A DNA stretch of 64,000 nucleotides from Liolophura sinensis (lineage: Eukaryota; Mollusca; Polyplacophora; Chitonida; Chitonidae): contig NC_088306.1 in NCBI RefSeq assembly GCF_032854445.1, positions 9,882,193-9,946,192 on the forward strand, in the 5' to 3' direction. Below the pieces are notes generated by a model. It ran no database searches and was not told the origin of the DNA. It saw only the letters and a list, made by a program, of their open reading frames with translations. Positions 1-11,824 of this stretch are shown piece after piece. Both the position numbers and the translations under genes were made by a program. The first letter of the stretch is position 1; each line of letters opens with the position of its first letter.

Positions 1-491
1 TACATGTCATACTTTTTGAGATACCAACTTTATCACTGATTTACCGTAATATTGCTTCAAGTAAAGAAAAGACACAAAGGCCTGAATTGTGTAATTTGTT
101 GTACATAATATGCACACAGAACATGGACGATGGGACGTTCTCCTCGTAGTATTGTTGGCCTGCTTTACATTTATGCAAAGTCTAAGTTCATTGCATGCCA
201 TACTTGTTCAGATAGCATACACCATTAACCTAATCAGTGCTTTAGCAGTTATTGGCTGCCGACGGCCACAGTATGCAAAAATACGCGAATACAGTAATAC
301 AGTGTACTGTGTACACACGAACTAAAAAGTAAAATAAGTCAATGAGTAGGTGAGGAAGAAAATTAGTTTAAAAACGCGAAGAGAAGGATTGCTTAAACGA
401 ATAATTCATTGCGCATTATCTGTTTGCTTCATATATACTTATATTTGATTATCATTTCAGACAACCTAGTTTTTCTCTTTTTTCATTAAAG

Positions 492-638
492 GTAATACTT
501 GAAGGTCTAAAGGCTAAAGGTCACGTGATCACAACATCCAATCCGAGAGGGTCAGTGGCTCAGACGATATTGACCAATAGCACGGACATTCTAGGCATCT
601 CAGACGACCGGAAAAGCGCAAAGGCTTCTGGGTACTAA
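492..638 (+). CDS. Gamma-glutamyltransferase family, last coding exon (gene partial at left edge)
   Basis: The exon follows a pyrimidine-rich acceptor ending TTCATTAAAG and opens with GTA in phase 0. It encodes 48 residues then TAA: VILEGLKAKGHVITT at the start, then an S-V-A-Q-T-I-L segment, ISDDRKSAKASGY at the end. This matches the C-terminus of gamma-glutamyltransferases (GGT1/GGT5 type), where a KGH motif, a VVQAI-like segment and a final SD.RK.G..AGY are hallmarks. These extracellular, membrane-anchored enzymes cleave or transfer the gamma-glutamyl group of glutathione; the C-terminus belongs to the small catalytic subunit. Upstream exons are not visible in bases 1-491 and must lie left of the window. 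There is no ATG in the exon, so an ORF finder misses it. The exact paralogue cannot be decided from 48 residues. Confidence 0.8.
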   Translation, partial: VILEGLKAKGHVITTSNPRGSVAQTILTNSTDILGISDDRKSAKASGY

Positions 639-1079
639 TGTGGTTCACGATGAATGGCCAGTCTCCTGTGGTTGCGCTTTTACCAGGAGCGAAGTGTTTG
701 GATCTTATCATCTGAACTGGTATTTGGACATCCGGCGGAAGTATTTGGAAGTCATCAGTCAGCCAGATGGTTTTCAAGATGGCGATGACGCCTTACGAAC
801 GTCATCTGAGAAAAGATTTGCACGTCAGGATATGCCCTAGAAATCGGCCTGGCCACAGAATTGTCACCTCATACCAGTACGTTTGACACTCATCGCATTT
901 TCACAAAACTTGGGTTACCAAGTTTACCTATGACTGTACAGTAAGGCGTGCCATGTCCAGTTTCCTGACAAACTGCGCCTCCTCATTCACGCACCTAGAT
1001 TAACACGTTGTACCAACTTTCAAAACCCATTCCATTTAATTTTCACACAGAATTTGCTTCCATATTTCTTACTCAAAGT
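639..1079 (+). other. Presumed 3' UTR and downstream flank of the GGT-like gene
   Basis: No coding potential is recognised. The stretch directly follows the stop codon. I see no convincing AATAAA before the SINE at 1080, so the cleavage site is not placed. Confidence 0.3.
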
Positions 1080-1197
1080 CTCGCAGCAACCTGCGGATGG
1101 TCGTGGCTTTCCCCCGGGCTCTGTCCGGTTTCCTCCCACCATAATGCTGGCTCTTGAATACGGCGTAAAACACCGATCAAATAAATAAATAAATAAC
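1080..1197 (+). repeat. SINE family A, 3' part
   Basis: Contains the AACCTGCGGATGGTCGTGG block, CCACCATAATGCTGG, a CTTGAATACGGCGTAAAAC tail and (AAAT)n. The tRNA-like head is missing, as expected for 5' truncation. Confidence 0.85.
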
Positions 1198-1269
1198 TAC
1201 TCAAAGTGGCTCTTTATGCACATCATAATGAATGACTCAATTATACAAAGGTCTTACTCGTTCGCTCGG

Positions 1270-1518
1270 GGCCTCCGTGGCTCAGTCGGTTAGCGCTCTA
1301 GCGCAGCGTAGTGACCCAGGAGCCTCTCACCAATGCGGTCGCTGTGAGTTCAAGTCCAGCTCATGCTGGCTTCCTCTCCGGCCGTAAGTGGGAAGGTCTG
1401 ACAGCAACCTGCGGATGGTCGTGGGTTTCCACCCACCATAATGCTGGCCGCCGTCGTATAAGTGAAATATTCTTGAGTACGGCGTAAAACACCAATCAAA
1501 TAAAATAAATAAAATAAA
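1270..1518 (+). repeat. SINE family A, full length with 15-bp target site duplication
   Basis: The tRNA-derived head (CCTCCGTGGCTCAGTCGG as A box region, GTGAGTTCAAGTCCAGC as B box) is followed by the body and an AAAT/AAATAAAAT tail. The flanks carry a perfect 15-base duplication, TACTCGTTCGCTCGG, at 1255-1269 and 1519-1533, so this copy was mobilised by a LINE and inserted fairly recently. Confidence 0.92.
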
Positions 1519-1533
1519 TACTCGTTCGCTCGG

Positions 1534-1700
1534 CTGCAGCTTTAAGCTAGGAGGTTTGTCAGGTATCTGATGAAGAGCGGTGGGTTCCTCGAGCGTTGTC
1601 CTGTTCCCGACACCCACATAACCGACGCCGTTTTCTTCACTGCTGCGGGAATATTTGCCATGGTTGTCAATATCCGAGTGACCTTTTCTCCCTTCCAATG
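1534..1700 (+). repeat. Dispersed repeat sharing GGAGGTTTGTCAGGTA with 19650 region
   Basis: The block around 1548-1565 (GGAGGTTTGTCAGGTA) recurs at 19657-19672 in a similar context. It is probably a decayed transposon or SINE-related segment; the family is not recognised. Confidence 0.35.
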
Positions 1701-1794
1701 TCTCATGATATTATTGGCTAAAGGGGAATTATTTGCCCATATGCAGTTCTGTAGGGATGAGAACTCTGAGTAATACAATCAGTGAAGTTCGCAA

Positions 1795-2062
1795 AGGTGT
1801 AATTGAGTTCTCCACAATTAATGTAATGGGGTTTTGGGCAATGTAATGAAGTTTATCTCTACGGTGTAATGGAGATCTCTGCTGTGTAATGGGTTGTCTA
1901 CGGTGTAATGGAGTTGTCCACGGTGTAATGGAGATCTCTATGGTGTGATGGACTTGTATACGGTGCATTAGAGTTCTCTACGGTGTAATGGAGATCTCTA
2001 CTGCGTAATGGAGTCGCAAACGGTGTAATTTAATGGAATTCTCTGTACGGTGTAATTGGGTT
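1795..2062 (+). repeat. Diverged short tandem repeat, ~20-25 bp units
   Basis: Repeated variants of CGGTGTAATGGAGATCTCTA (with GTTCTC, GTTGTC and CTGTGTAATGGG variants) run about ten times. The period varies, and the array is clearly old. Bases 2063-2580 hold nothing recognised. Confidence 0.75.
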
Positions 2063-2784
2063 CTTCACTATATGAACGATATCTTGATCCACTTTGCAAA
2101 GTTTTTTCTGGCACTTCACTCAAGAGATCAGCAAAAATGCAAGCACAGGTGAAATGCCCGAATTATACAGCAGGGCCGTGACAGGTTGTTGTGAAGCGTT
2201 TTCTGTGTTTGCCTTTGATTCTGTGATTATTTTACTCATTAATGGAAAGTGAATGAATGACTGAATCAGTAAGTAAAGTATCCCTTACTCTTTATAGCCA
2301 GAATGCCTTTGTCCTCACTTTTGGTATGGTGTGATCGAGTAATTTTAATATGAACAACCTTGAATTGGGAGGTCATGGTAAGTTAATTAAATCTACAGGT
2401 GAGGTGGATATTTAACAACTGGTGACATACGATTATAACATCGTCTGGGGACCGCTCCACGAAGAAGTCGAAAACTTTGCGACCGTCAGGCCCATAGCTA
2501 ATGAACTGAAATAATTTACCCCTTCTGGCTCAGTGCGACTTTAAGCTCCAGGACAAATGACGTTGCGAGATCGATTCCAGACCTCGTGGCTTCGGCTGTT
2601 GTTGTAAGGGTGACGGATTGTCCGCGTCACTCGAGATTTCCACTGTCCACTTCTGACACGGTTTTTGCTATAATAAAAGAACGTGTACAAAGGTTCCCTG
2701 CAGTCCTACACATGCAGCAAACGACATATCCACAAAAAACAGTCCTGCTAGGACCTAGAGTTCCGGAGTGGGAAAACTCTCAGT

Positions 2785-3117
2785 TGGAGCTCGGGAGCGG
2801 TAGATCCAGGATCAAGCCTGGGTCGAGTCACACCTAAGACTTTAAAAGAGGAAGTTGTAACTTCCTCGTTTGGCGTTCAGCGTGAAGGGGATAGTGCAAC
2901 AACTCGTTGACCCGTATCGGTATAATGTCTCGAGCGGGGCGGCTTACTTGCCTTCGGTAAGTCGTCTCAGTGAAGCAGCACTAGATAAAAGAGCGGTGGG
3001 AATCGTCCTGCAACAAGGAGGTGCATTACATACACCGGATTCCTTCGTCCCTCATATGACTGAAAAATTGTTGGGTACGACGTTAAACCCCAAGCACTCA
3101 CTCACATCACTCAGTTG
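2785..3117 (+). repeat. SINE family B, 5'-truncated
   Basis: Matches the family B body seen at 8905, 11454, 22176 and 23178: GGTAGATCCAGGATC, CACACCTAAGACTTT, AGAGGAAGTTGTAACTTCCTC, then the tail GACGTTAAACCCCAAGCACTC followed by ACTCACATCACT. The tRNA-like first ~35 bases are absent. Confidence 0.85.
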
Positions 3118-3149
3118 GAGCAACGCAGTGACGAGGGTTACGTGTCAAT

Positions 3150-3340
3150 GTGACGTGAGAGCTAGGAAACAGGACTGGTTGGCCCAGTGTCAGTATAATG
3201 TGATTGAGTGGGCTCTTGTGTATCGGTATGATACTTCAGTGGTGGCAGCACTTTGGCGACATGGTCTCGCCCTGCCACAGAACTTATGATATGACTGAAA
3301 AATTGTAAAGTTCGACGTAAAACCCCAAGCATACACCGAC
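3150..3340 (+). repeat. SINE-like repeat, family C, with the family B tail
   Basis: A distinct body (CCAGTGTCAGTATAATGTG, GGTATGATACTTCAGTGGTG) is followed by ATATGACTGAAAAATTGTAA and AAAACCCCAAGCATACACC, the same 3' end type as family B. A shared tail on different bodies is typical of SINEs that use the same LINE partner. Confidence 0.6.
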
Positions 3341-3368
3341 ATACATGCCACTTATACCTGATTGGAGG

Positions 3369-3541
3369 ACGTCCCGTGGCCAAGCAATCAGCGTGCTAGT
3401 GCAGTCTCGCCAATGCGATCCCTTTTGAGTTCAAGTCCAGCTCGTGTTGGTTTCCTTTCCAGTCGTACGTAGGAAGGTACTGGGGATGATTGTATAAGTA
3501 AAATACTCTTGAGTGCGGCGTAAAACATCAATCAAATAAAT
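3369..3541 (+). repeat. SINE family A, diverged copy
   Basis: A degraded tRNA-like head (GTCCCGTGGCCAAGC), the GAGTTCAAGTCCAGCTCG box, then TTGAGTGCGGCGTAAAAC and an AAAT tail. There are several internal losses. Confidence 0.8.
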
Positions 3542-3892
3542 ACAGCTGAATACAGTTTGAATTCTCTATGGTGCAAATCCTTCCTTATAAAATTATAAAA
3601 AGGCAGGATTGGTGTCATGGTGACAAAAAACAGGGGAGGGAGTACTTTTTTCTCGAAATTGTGAAATAATAAAAGAAACTCTCGACAATTTTTCAGAAAT
3701 TTCGACGTTGTAATACCGAATTTTCGACTTTTACTAAAAAAATGTTTTCACGTTGACACTAATGGGCTTCCGAAAAGATTTCCCCTGTGGTACAAATATT
3801 TTATCCACAGTACAAAGATTTCACGATGTAAGGGCGTTCTGTCTGGTTTTCGTTGGCACAGAGATTTCATTCATTCTGATTTTTGACTCAGA

Positions 3893-3957
3893 AGTTGCTT
3901 CTCTCATGCTACAAAATGGTTCTCTCATGCTACAAAATGGTTCTCTCATGCTACAAA
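3893..3957 (+). repeat. 21-bp tandem repeat, three copies
   Basis: The unit TCTCTCATGCTACAAAATGG plus T is repeated three times almost perfectly. The repeat keeps a reading frame but no gene is recognised around it. Confidence 0.8.
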
Positions 3958-3999
3958 ACAACTGCAGGAGAAAAGCATACCATAAAACTTCCTTTTAGT

Positions 4000-4222
4000 G
4001 GCGGCTCAGTTGGTTAGCGCGCTCGCGCAGCGTAATGACCCAGGAGTCTCTCACCAATGCGGTCGCTGTGAGTTCAAGTCCATCTCATGCTGGCTTCCTC
4101 TCCGGCCGTACGTGGGAAGGTCTTCCAGTAACCTGCGGAAGGTCGTGTGTTTCGACCAGACTCTCTCCGGTTTCCCCCACCATAATGCTGGCCACCGTCG
4201 TATAAGTGAAATATTCTTGAAA
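4000..4222 (+). repeat. SINE family A, 3' end replaced
   Basis: The head (GGCGGCTCAGTTGGTTAGCG) and body are near-intact up to TATAAGTGAAATATTCTTGA. After this the usual GTACGGCGTAAAAC tail is missing and unrelated sequence begins. Confidence 0.85.
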
Positions 4223-4259
4223 TATTCCGGCAATTTTAGTGCCGGAATTTAGCTAGGCT

Positions 4260-7200
4260 GTTCACTTAAACCCTTTCTCATCGTAATTTACACCGCGAGT
4301 AAACCCTTAAAGGAAGTGACAGCAAACACGTTATCATCAGATAGGCCACTGAAAACTGTTTCTAACATACACATTTATTTACTACTTTTTAAGATTAAGC
4401 TGAATAGAATTAAATTTATTGCATTTTAACGGAAAGACTGTAATTGTAGGTTGAATTTATAGCAAGATCTTGTCACCTTTCCAGTTGCTCTCCCAATACA
4501 TTGCAGGATGCCATGTTCATGAAACCTGCCATTTTCGAAACTAATAACGATTATGAGCGTTTTAATCTACGTAACTACCTGTAAAATTAGCAAAAATACT
4601 TTTGGACATTTTAAATTTTGGAAAACTGGTCATTGTACGAAACTAAGTTATCAGTTTCCATGGCGTTTTCGTTTAATGTTTTAATTTTAAGAACCATAGA
4701 CCTTCATTGATTTGAATTGTAGGACATGGACGACGTCACAGGGCATCTTCCGTGGTTATTAAATATTAAAAATATTTTATTAAAAATTATTAAATATTAT
4801 TATTCGCATGATTAATGTGCACTGCGCCATGCACGATATGACTGAAAATTTGCCAACGTCGTGTTAATTAAGTCATATCAAACAATCGATCGATGAAAAA
4901 ACAAGCGTTTACTGAACCGATCAATCTTTCAGTCAAAATTTTATGTCGTAATAAAAGTAGCTAGGTCTTCATGTAGTCTGTAAAAGATATACCTAATGTC
5001 CTAATTAGCCCATACAAGTTTGATATATTATTCATAAAATATATATATAACGAATATTTGACAGGTCGTGAAAGCTGATGGAAGTAATTTTATAATAAAT
5101 CTATATGCAACAGTTAAAATGGTATTAGGCTAATCGTAGGACTCCTGATCGTTTGGCCTTAGAGACGATTTCCCAATTATATATTAATTATTCTGCTTTT
5201 TGGGCTGAATGGAACTGCGACTTCATCGCATTGAAACACAGTCACTAAACTAGAAAAAAAGATTGTGTTTGGAGACAAATGAGTCCACTTTTTTGGTAAG
5301 TTACACTGTAGATAATTTGCCCTTCCATGGGAGAATTGTATATATTAATATAAGCTACTTCAAAATGTGTCCTGAAAGTTACAGCAAGCAAACCTACATA
5401 AACCTATGTAATTTTGGCACATTATCAGTTTGGAAAAACAGGTATACATAACTTCCTGACACTATCATGTGATCTTGAAAGGCAAAATCAGAAATAATCA
5501 AAATTCACAACCTTACGACAACTGCAGCCATGGTTACATGGATGCATAAACTACAAAACCGACGTTGCAGAAAAACAGTTATTAAAAAAGGACCGTTATT
5601 TCAGTAAATGTGGCATGGACATTTCTACTTCAAAAACCACCTACGCTAAGTAACTCTCATAAAAAGAAAGGAAAACAATAAAATGAACTATATGTCAAAC
5701 GTCATGAAAAATGTCCAGGTGGTTGGATTTATTTTAAAAATTATTTTGAGCCGAGCAAAACGCATGAGAAAAATTGCATTCTATGTAGACGTATACATTA
5801 GACACAATAGGCGCCAGTGCGCAGCACGTTTCTGTCATGTAGACATATGTATTCAAAACTACATTGAGCAGCAGTTATAAATGCGTTGTTAGACCGATCC
5901 TCATTGCAAACTACTTTGAGAAAAGGAAACCGATCCTGACGTCATTTACTCCTATGCGCCACTATATAAACCAATATTTCAAATGCATTTTACTCGGTTA
6001 AAAACAATCCTACATTTTCTCCAACAGTTTTGCGTGGAGTTTTGTCAGACATTCATACTTCATGCTGATATTTTCTTTTCTTTTAAACTAACGACCGCCC
6101 GAACATTGTTAAGCAGCCTAAACGATTACGAAACAACCAACACCACCACTATGTCTTTAGATCTACAAAATATCCAGTATGCAATTGTAGTTAATGGTTT
6201 CTTGTTTCCAGTTGTCTGCTTTAAATGTTTAAAATAATGTCATTAATGTTGACACAAAAAAGACACAAAGAATGTCTTAAAACCCTGTATGGTCAAACTA
6301 TTCATAATCCGTATGCATGACACTGAGACGGTGTTTGAAAAAAAACATGTAGGCGATATATTAATAGTAATCTACATTGGGAACATTGCAGTTCGCCATG
6401 TTTAGATTACCGAGAAGATATATTTGCAGTACTGTGATGTTTTATTTGGCGAAGAGGCCTGTTTGTGTTACAAGTATATATAATTTCCGAAACCTGAAAA
6501 GTGGGGGACGAAAAGATATGCTGGTCCCCCCACTTTTGAAGGGGGGGGGGGGGGGGGCTTGGCCCCCTTGGCTCCCCGACTTCCTACGCCCCTGGCGGTG
6601 AAATGTTGGTCTAATTCGCTAGAATGTTTATAAACCGCGATGTTTTGATTCTCTGAGAGGTAACATGTGTTTTCCAGGTTTCTGAATGGAAAATAACAAA
6701 TTATATTTACCGGTCGGCTTCCACAACACTACCATACACCTCCATACATATAACACGTATATAAGCCTACGCTGTAGGCTACAATACAGGCCCACAGTAT
6801 TGGCCAACTGGGATAAGGTTGCTAATATTCAACCTACAATATCTCGAAGCATGCATATTTACAACATTTTTCCCCACCAAAGTTTAATTTACACATACGT
6901 ACTGTACCGTAATTACACGTATTCTATCTTTTAGCTGGTGTTAGGTATGATCGAGGATAGGCCTGCTCTTCACAGCACATGTTTGTGTAGGCTACAGCTT
7001 AGAACCGTTTTTTCTTTGAGTGTAAATCCGTAGGACATGACAATGCCATATCCAGGATCCCTACTTTTCTTGCAGGGCGCGTAAAAAAGGACTTCAATAA
7101 TCAGTGTAACGTGACAAAAAGTTTTGTGACCTTGTTAACAGAAACTGCACAACGACGTAAGAGATCTGGGGTGATAAAACAACTTAACGTGTTAAAATCT

Positions 7201-8160
7201 GCGATCAACGTAGGCTACGTCTCACTCCAGTAGGACTAAAAATACCAACTGGTACTCTGTAGTGATTCAGTATCAATATGATACCTAATCTTTTCAACTG
7301 ACTATTCCTCCCAAAGCCGTATATTGTGCAACACGAAGAAGGCCATTTAAAATTAGCCAAGAAGGAATAAATTTATAAGAATAATTTGAAATGAACAATA
7401 ATTTCACCCAGAAGAAGTACGGTAGCAGCACATCGCTTCTACCGACAGGATTTTTATTTCGAGAGATAGGCATATATGGTTACACCATGGGTTGACGGCG
7501 CCTTTGACGACAACAGCTGAAAAATTTCTACCAATACATAGGCCCCTATATTGACTTACATCTGCTCTCCATGTCAGAGAGCATCAGAATCTCACCGCAT
7601 GTTATTCAGTGAATTAGTCAAAGATGTCGAGCATCGTACACGTTCGGTGAGCTATGTACATGTATATGGGAGATTGTTCATCTAATTATGTGTTTTCAGT
7701 TATTTCTTGATAGGATAATTTATTTATTTATTTTTTTTTTTTTATAACTGTGTTGTCATCGCCCGTACTTTTTTTATCAGTCATATGCACTATTACCGGT
7801 ATTTGTTCAGTTTTTGGTTTGTTGAGACAGAACTGTTCAAATTCCACTGCCCACACGCTCAATATTATACTAGAAGGCTTTATTTTTAAATATTTTATTA
7901 ATATATGTTTATTTATTTTTTATTTTATTCGTTTTTTTTTGTTTGTTTTTTTTAATTGGCTTGACATTTTACACAAGCTCAAAACAAGGAGGTAGGCTAT
8001 ACATACCTCCATGCTCAAAATGGACTAACGTGCGCACTGCACGTGACCTCGACACAGTCTTTCAACCAACTCAACTTTCATAACCGCTCACTTGACAGCT
8101 GGGCGTATTTTACCTCCACACGCGCGAGAGCTCTTGAGGCCATGTGAGGCGGGTTACATA
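4260..8160. other. Intergenic stretch with no gene recognised
   Basis: AT-rich DNA with only short unconvincing open frames. It holds a run of 17 G at 6541-6557 inside a G/C-rich patch (6510-6600), and a T-rich patch at 7720-7950. No exon with homology or good splice sites was seen. Confidence 0.5.
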
Positions 8161-8281
8161 AAGCATACATGTAGGCGGTGTTGTGTAAGTCTGGCGCACA
8201 CTGGAGCAGAAAAGGTGTGAGTTGTAGAATTTACAGAGAGTAAGACAGACAGTGGCCAGTGTGGAAGCTTCGACAAGCGAG
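8161..8281 (+). other. Possible 5' UTR exon of the crystallin J1-like gene
   Basis: A GC-richer stretch follows CACACGCGCGAGAG (8122-8135) and ends at a fair donor, GCGAG|GTACC, after 8281. A matching acceptor (TTTACTTAG) lies 10 bases before the J1-like ATG at 12195. The link is inference only; no transcript evidence is available. Confidence 0.2.
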
Positions 8282-8904
8282 GTACCGGCGTAAGTTATAC
8301 TAGAGCCATAGATGGTTGGCTTATCGGTGCAGGCATTTTGATTTCACCGACAAGGGTGACCAAATGAATGAAATCATGCAATTTTATAAGAAAATAAGGA
8401 AACCATGTCTGACGTGTATAATAGACTAACTGTTAATGATCCGAGAGACATTTCATTATTTCAGGCTTGATGTTTCTTTTTGTTACCGGTATTGTATGAC
8501 GTTTTTGTGTCAATATTGTGTATTCTCACTAAAGCACACTCTATTTCACATACAGTTTGACCTCGAAAAATGCACTTTCAGAAGTACACGAAAGTCTTAA
8601 AATTTGTTAACTATATAGGCCTACCATAGCCTAATGTATACACCTGACAGTTGTGTATATGTTCCGGTATATATGTAGTTCTCACCAAATATTTAACATG
8701 TTCCCATTGCAGACATAGTTTTACGCAGTCGCCTATTCCTGTACGCATGGAATATAGAAGCTACCTTGATGATTCCAGGATATCTTAAGGTAATTATATC
8801 CACATAGTAGCACAGTCCTTCTCTTTAAATTTAATTATAAGAAAATAATACCTTTGCCTACTGTAGTAGTTTTAATTTATTGTTAAACTATTTTTACTTA
8901 TGAC

Positions 8905-9250
8905 CGGCCCGGATAGCACAGTTGGTAGAGCGTCCGCTTCGGGAGCGGTAGATTCAGGGTCAATCCTGGGTCGAGTTACACCTAAGACTTTCAAAGAGGA
9001 AGTTGCAGCTTCCTCGCTTGGCATTCAGCATGAAGGGCATAGTGCAACGACTGTTTGACCAGTATCAGTATGGTAAGATGCGGCTTTCTTACCTTTGGTA
9101 AGGCGTCTCATTGAATCAGCACTAGATAAAAGAGCGATGGAAATCTGTCCTGCAACAAGGAGGCGCATTACATACATTCTAGGGATTCATTTATCGTCAT
9201 ATGAGTGAAAAATTGTTAAGTACCACATTAAACCCCAAGCGCTCACTAAA
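8905..9250 (+). repeat. SINE family B, full length
   Basis: The tRNA-derived head (GGCCCGGATAGCACAGTTGG, A box; GGGTCAATCCTGGG, B box) is followed by a ~270 bp body. That body holds the small palindrome GAGGAAGTTGCAGCTTCCTC and an end reading AAACCCCAAGCGCTCACT. Confidence 0.88.
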
Positions 9251-9556
9251 TAACAATTAATTGTTGTTACCTGTGCATATAATAGTTATGGAGCGTATTC
9301 TTTAATTTATTGAACCATGCAGGTGTTACTTTCCCAATTCACAGTAAGCTTTCACAACACATTCTATATTATCCATTACCAGATGTGGAATGAGGATAAA
9401 TGAAGTTAATTTTGAATAGCCATATGAGAAAATTGGTTTTCTTGATTTTGTTTTTCTAAGACAACTTCAGAAGAAAAAAGCGTTCTGATTTTAAACTTAC
9501 ATACGTAAATATACGCACGTATGTTGATAATCAGGTTTAGTCTATATTGATGCGAC

Positions 9557-9588
9557 ACCAAAAAACACCAATCAAATAAATAAATATG
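9557..9588 (+). repeat. SINE family A tail fragment
   Basis: Only the last ~30 bases remain (AACACCAATCAAATAAATAA). The surrounding 9260-10160 contains nothing else recognised. Confidence 0.6.
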
Positions 9589-10169
9589 TTGTTGCAGGTG
9601 CAATGCTTTGAGCATGTACTGACTTGAAATCAAATCCTGATCTCCAGTTTTTGTGTTTTTGAGAGATTTCTGTGTTCTGATTACAGTCATCGACAAATGA
9701 CCATGGTACCGTAGTTAGAATTTACATACAGTGTGGGTTGTACATCTAAATTCATGCTCCCAGAGCTGACCTAATTAGAACAGGACATCCTGTAAAATGT
9801 CATTATAAGCTTTATTGCTTCAGGTGATAGGTAATTAAACATATCATGTATGAACAATTCTTTTTGATCTCTTAACTTGTAGATCTTTCAGGATTTAAGC
9901 TTGCTGTTATTAATTGCTTTCCCCCTTTTGTTAATGAATGGTTTTCACCCGTAAAGTGACATGCCTGTATTGTAAGTCTTGACAAGAGGGTCTTGTCTAT
10001 TAATTTTCAGGGAGTATATACACGCTTCAGTAAGCTTTGTCTTCATGCCTTAGAGGTGTAACACCTTGCATGTTGTGAATTCATTGTTTTACTCAGATCT
10101 CTTTCACATGTAATTATTCTTTGAGCACTTTAATTTATGACTGAAGTGAGCTATATATATACAGTGCAA

Positions 10170-10909
10170 CAGAAGTAAGTTCCCCCCAAAACGTTGTTTG
10201 ATATCTCCCGTGGTATGTACCAGATCGCAATGAAATTCTGCACACACTATCCCGGGAATGCGACGGACGTGGTCTATCAAGGATTAACGTGCAGGTGCAG
10301 TTGTGTGCTAATGGGCATGAGCAAACTGAAAATGGGTCAATTTTTGAAAATTTCATAAAAGGAGTCAACCAGATTTTTCAACAGCAATTCTTTATTTTAT
10401 CACAGAATTCGATCATTTTCACTCAATGACCAGTAATTATCAATATCGTGCGTAGCTGCCACAAGATTGTATGACATTTCGACAACACGCTCGCATTGTG
10501 TTGATGAGGCTTGCGATTTGACGTTGCGGGATGGCTAACCACTCTTCCTGAAGGTGGCATCTCAGACCTGATGCAGGTCATGTTTAACCGCATGAATTTC
10601 TTGTAGTATGTGTCATGTCCTTAATGCCCACCCACACGAATATTTGAGGACTGGTAACACAAATTCTCTGATGAAATCAAATTTTGGCAGTGAAAAATCT
10701 GGTTGATTCCTTTGTGAAATTTTCAAAATCGACCCATTTTCAGTTTGCTCATGCCCATTAGCGCACAACTGCACCTGCACGTTAATCCTTAATATACCAC
10801 ATCCGCCAGATTACTGGGATGGTGTGTGCGAAATTTCATTGCAATCTGGTCCATACCACGGGAGATATCAAACAATGTTTTAGGGGGAACTTACTTTTGT
10901 TGCATTGTT
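10170..10909 (-). mobile_element. Tc1/mariner-type DNA transposon remnant with ~220-bp terminal inverted repeats
   Basis: The left end CAGTGCAACAGAAGTAAGTT and the right end AACTTACTTTTGTTGCATTG are inverted copies, and the inverted similarity continues inward for about 210-220 bp on each side (10170-10385 versus 10690-10909). Between them, on the minus strand at 10553-10440, an open segment encodes LQEEWLAIPQ, then SLINTMRACC and CGSYARY before a stop. That is the C-terminal end of Tc1-family transposases (usual pattern W..IP......L..SM..RC..V....G..TRY). The upstream transposase is missing and the preceding codons (HDLHQV-like) lie in another frame, so the copy is dead and internally deleted. 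TA repeats flank the left end; a clean TA duplication on the right is not visible. Confidence 0.8.
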
Positions 10910-11453
10910 TATATAATCCCAGGAAACACTTTTTTATTTCAAGCAAAAGAAAAATATATATAAAAATTTGCTTGAGTATGCCTACATAGTATTTGAGTTT
11001 ATTGTCATACCAGCTTTTTATTCCTTACATAAGAGGACTATTTTTGCGGTGATAATTTCTGCATGTTTGTTTTAGGGCTTGAGACTCTGCTTTCGACCGT
11101 TACTTAGCACAGCAGGCCCGTCCTTGTTCACGGCAGTGCTGTTGTTGAAGCTCAGGTCAGCAGACTCACCAGTGGGAGGAGCTATCCGCCCAGTGACATA
11201 TTCAACCTCCAGGTTTGGATAATCAGCCACTGCTGTCTTTGTCTTTATTTTACAGTAGGTGGACTCTGTTTAACATTTCAAGTTATGATTTGAAAAAGCG
11301 AAATTTTTTTTTTTTCGTTGGTTCTGCCACTTGGTGGGAATGTAACAATTGATACAGACTAAGCATTCCAAACATCCCTTAGGATTGTCTGAACCTCTCG
11401 TCCTTCTTTGTTCATGCAAATGAGTGTACATGTTCATTGTAACCATGGCTTGA

Positions 11454-11824
11454 GTGAGTGAATGAGTGAGTGAGTGAGTGAGTGCTTGGGGTTTAATGTC
11501 GTACTTAATAATTTTTCAGTCATACGACGATGAAGGAATCCTTAGAGTGCACGTAATATGCCTCCTTGTAGCAGGACGGATTTCCACCGCTCTTTTATCT
11601 AGTGCTGCTTCACTGAGACGCCTTACCGAAGGCAAGTAAGCCACCCTGCCTGAGGCATAATACTGATACGGGTCAACCAGTCGTTGCACTATCCTCTTCA
11701 TGCTGAACACCAAGCGAGGAAGTTACAACTTCCTCTTTTTGAGTCTTAGGTGTGACTCGACCCAGGATTGACCCTGAATCTACTGCCTCCAGAGCGCTCG
11801 ACCAGCTGTGCTATTGGGGCCGGT
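11454..11824 (-). repeat. SINE family B, full length, with ~12-bp target site duplication
   Basis: An inverted copy: a (GAGT)n tail, CTTGGGGTTTAATGTCGTAC, the body, and the tRNA-like head ending CTATTGGGGCCGGT. The flanks ACCATGGCTTGA (11442-11453) and ACCATGGCCTGA (11825-11836) look like a target site duplication with one change. Confidence 0.88.

Noticed and set aside
2870-3289. Open frames inside SINE families A and B (for example VKGIVQQLVDPYRYN-like peptides seen at several places)
   Set aside because: The same peptides recur wherever a SINE copy stays open by chance; SINEs do not encode protein.
6500-6600. A G/C-rich patch with a 17-G run as an element end or promoter
   Set aside because: It resembles decayed repeat sequence, but no partner copy or gene start is seen in this window.
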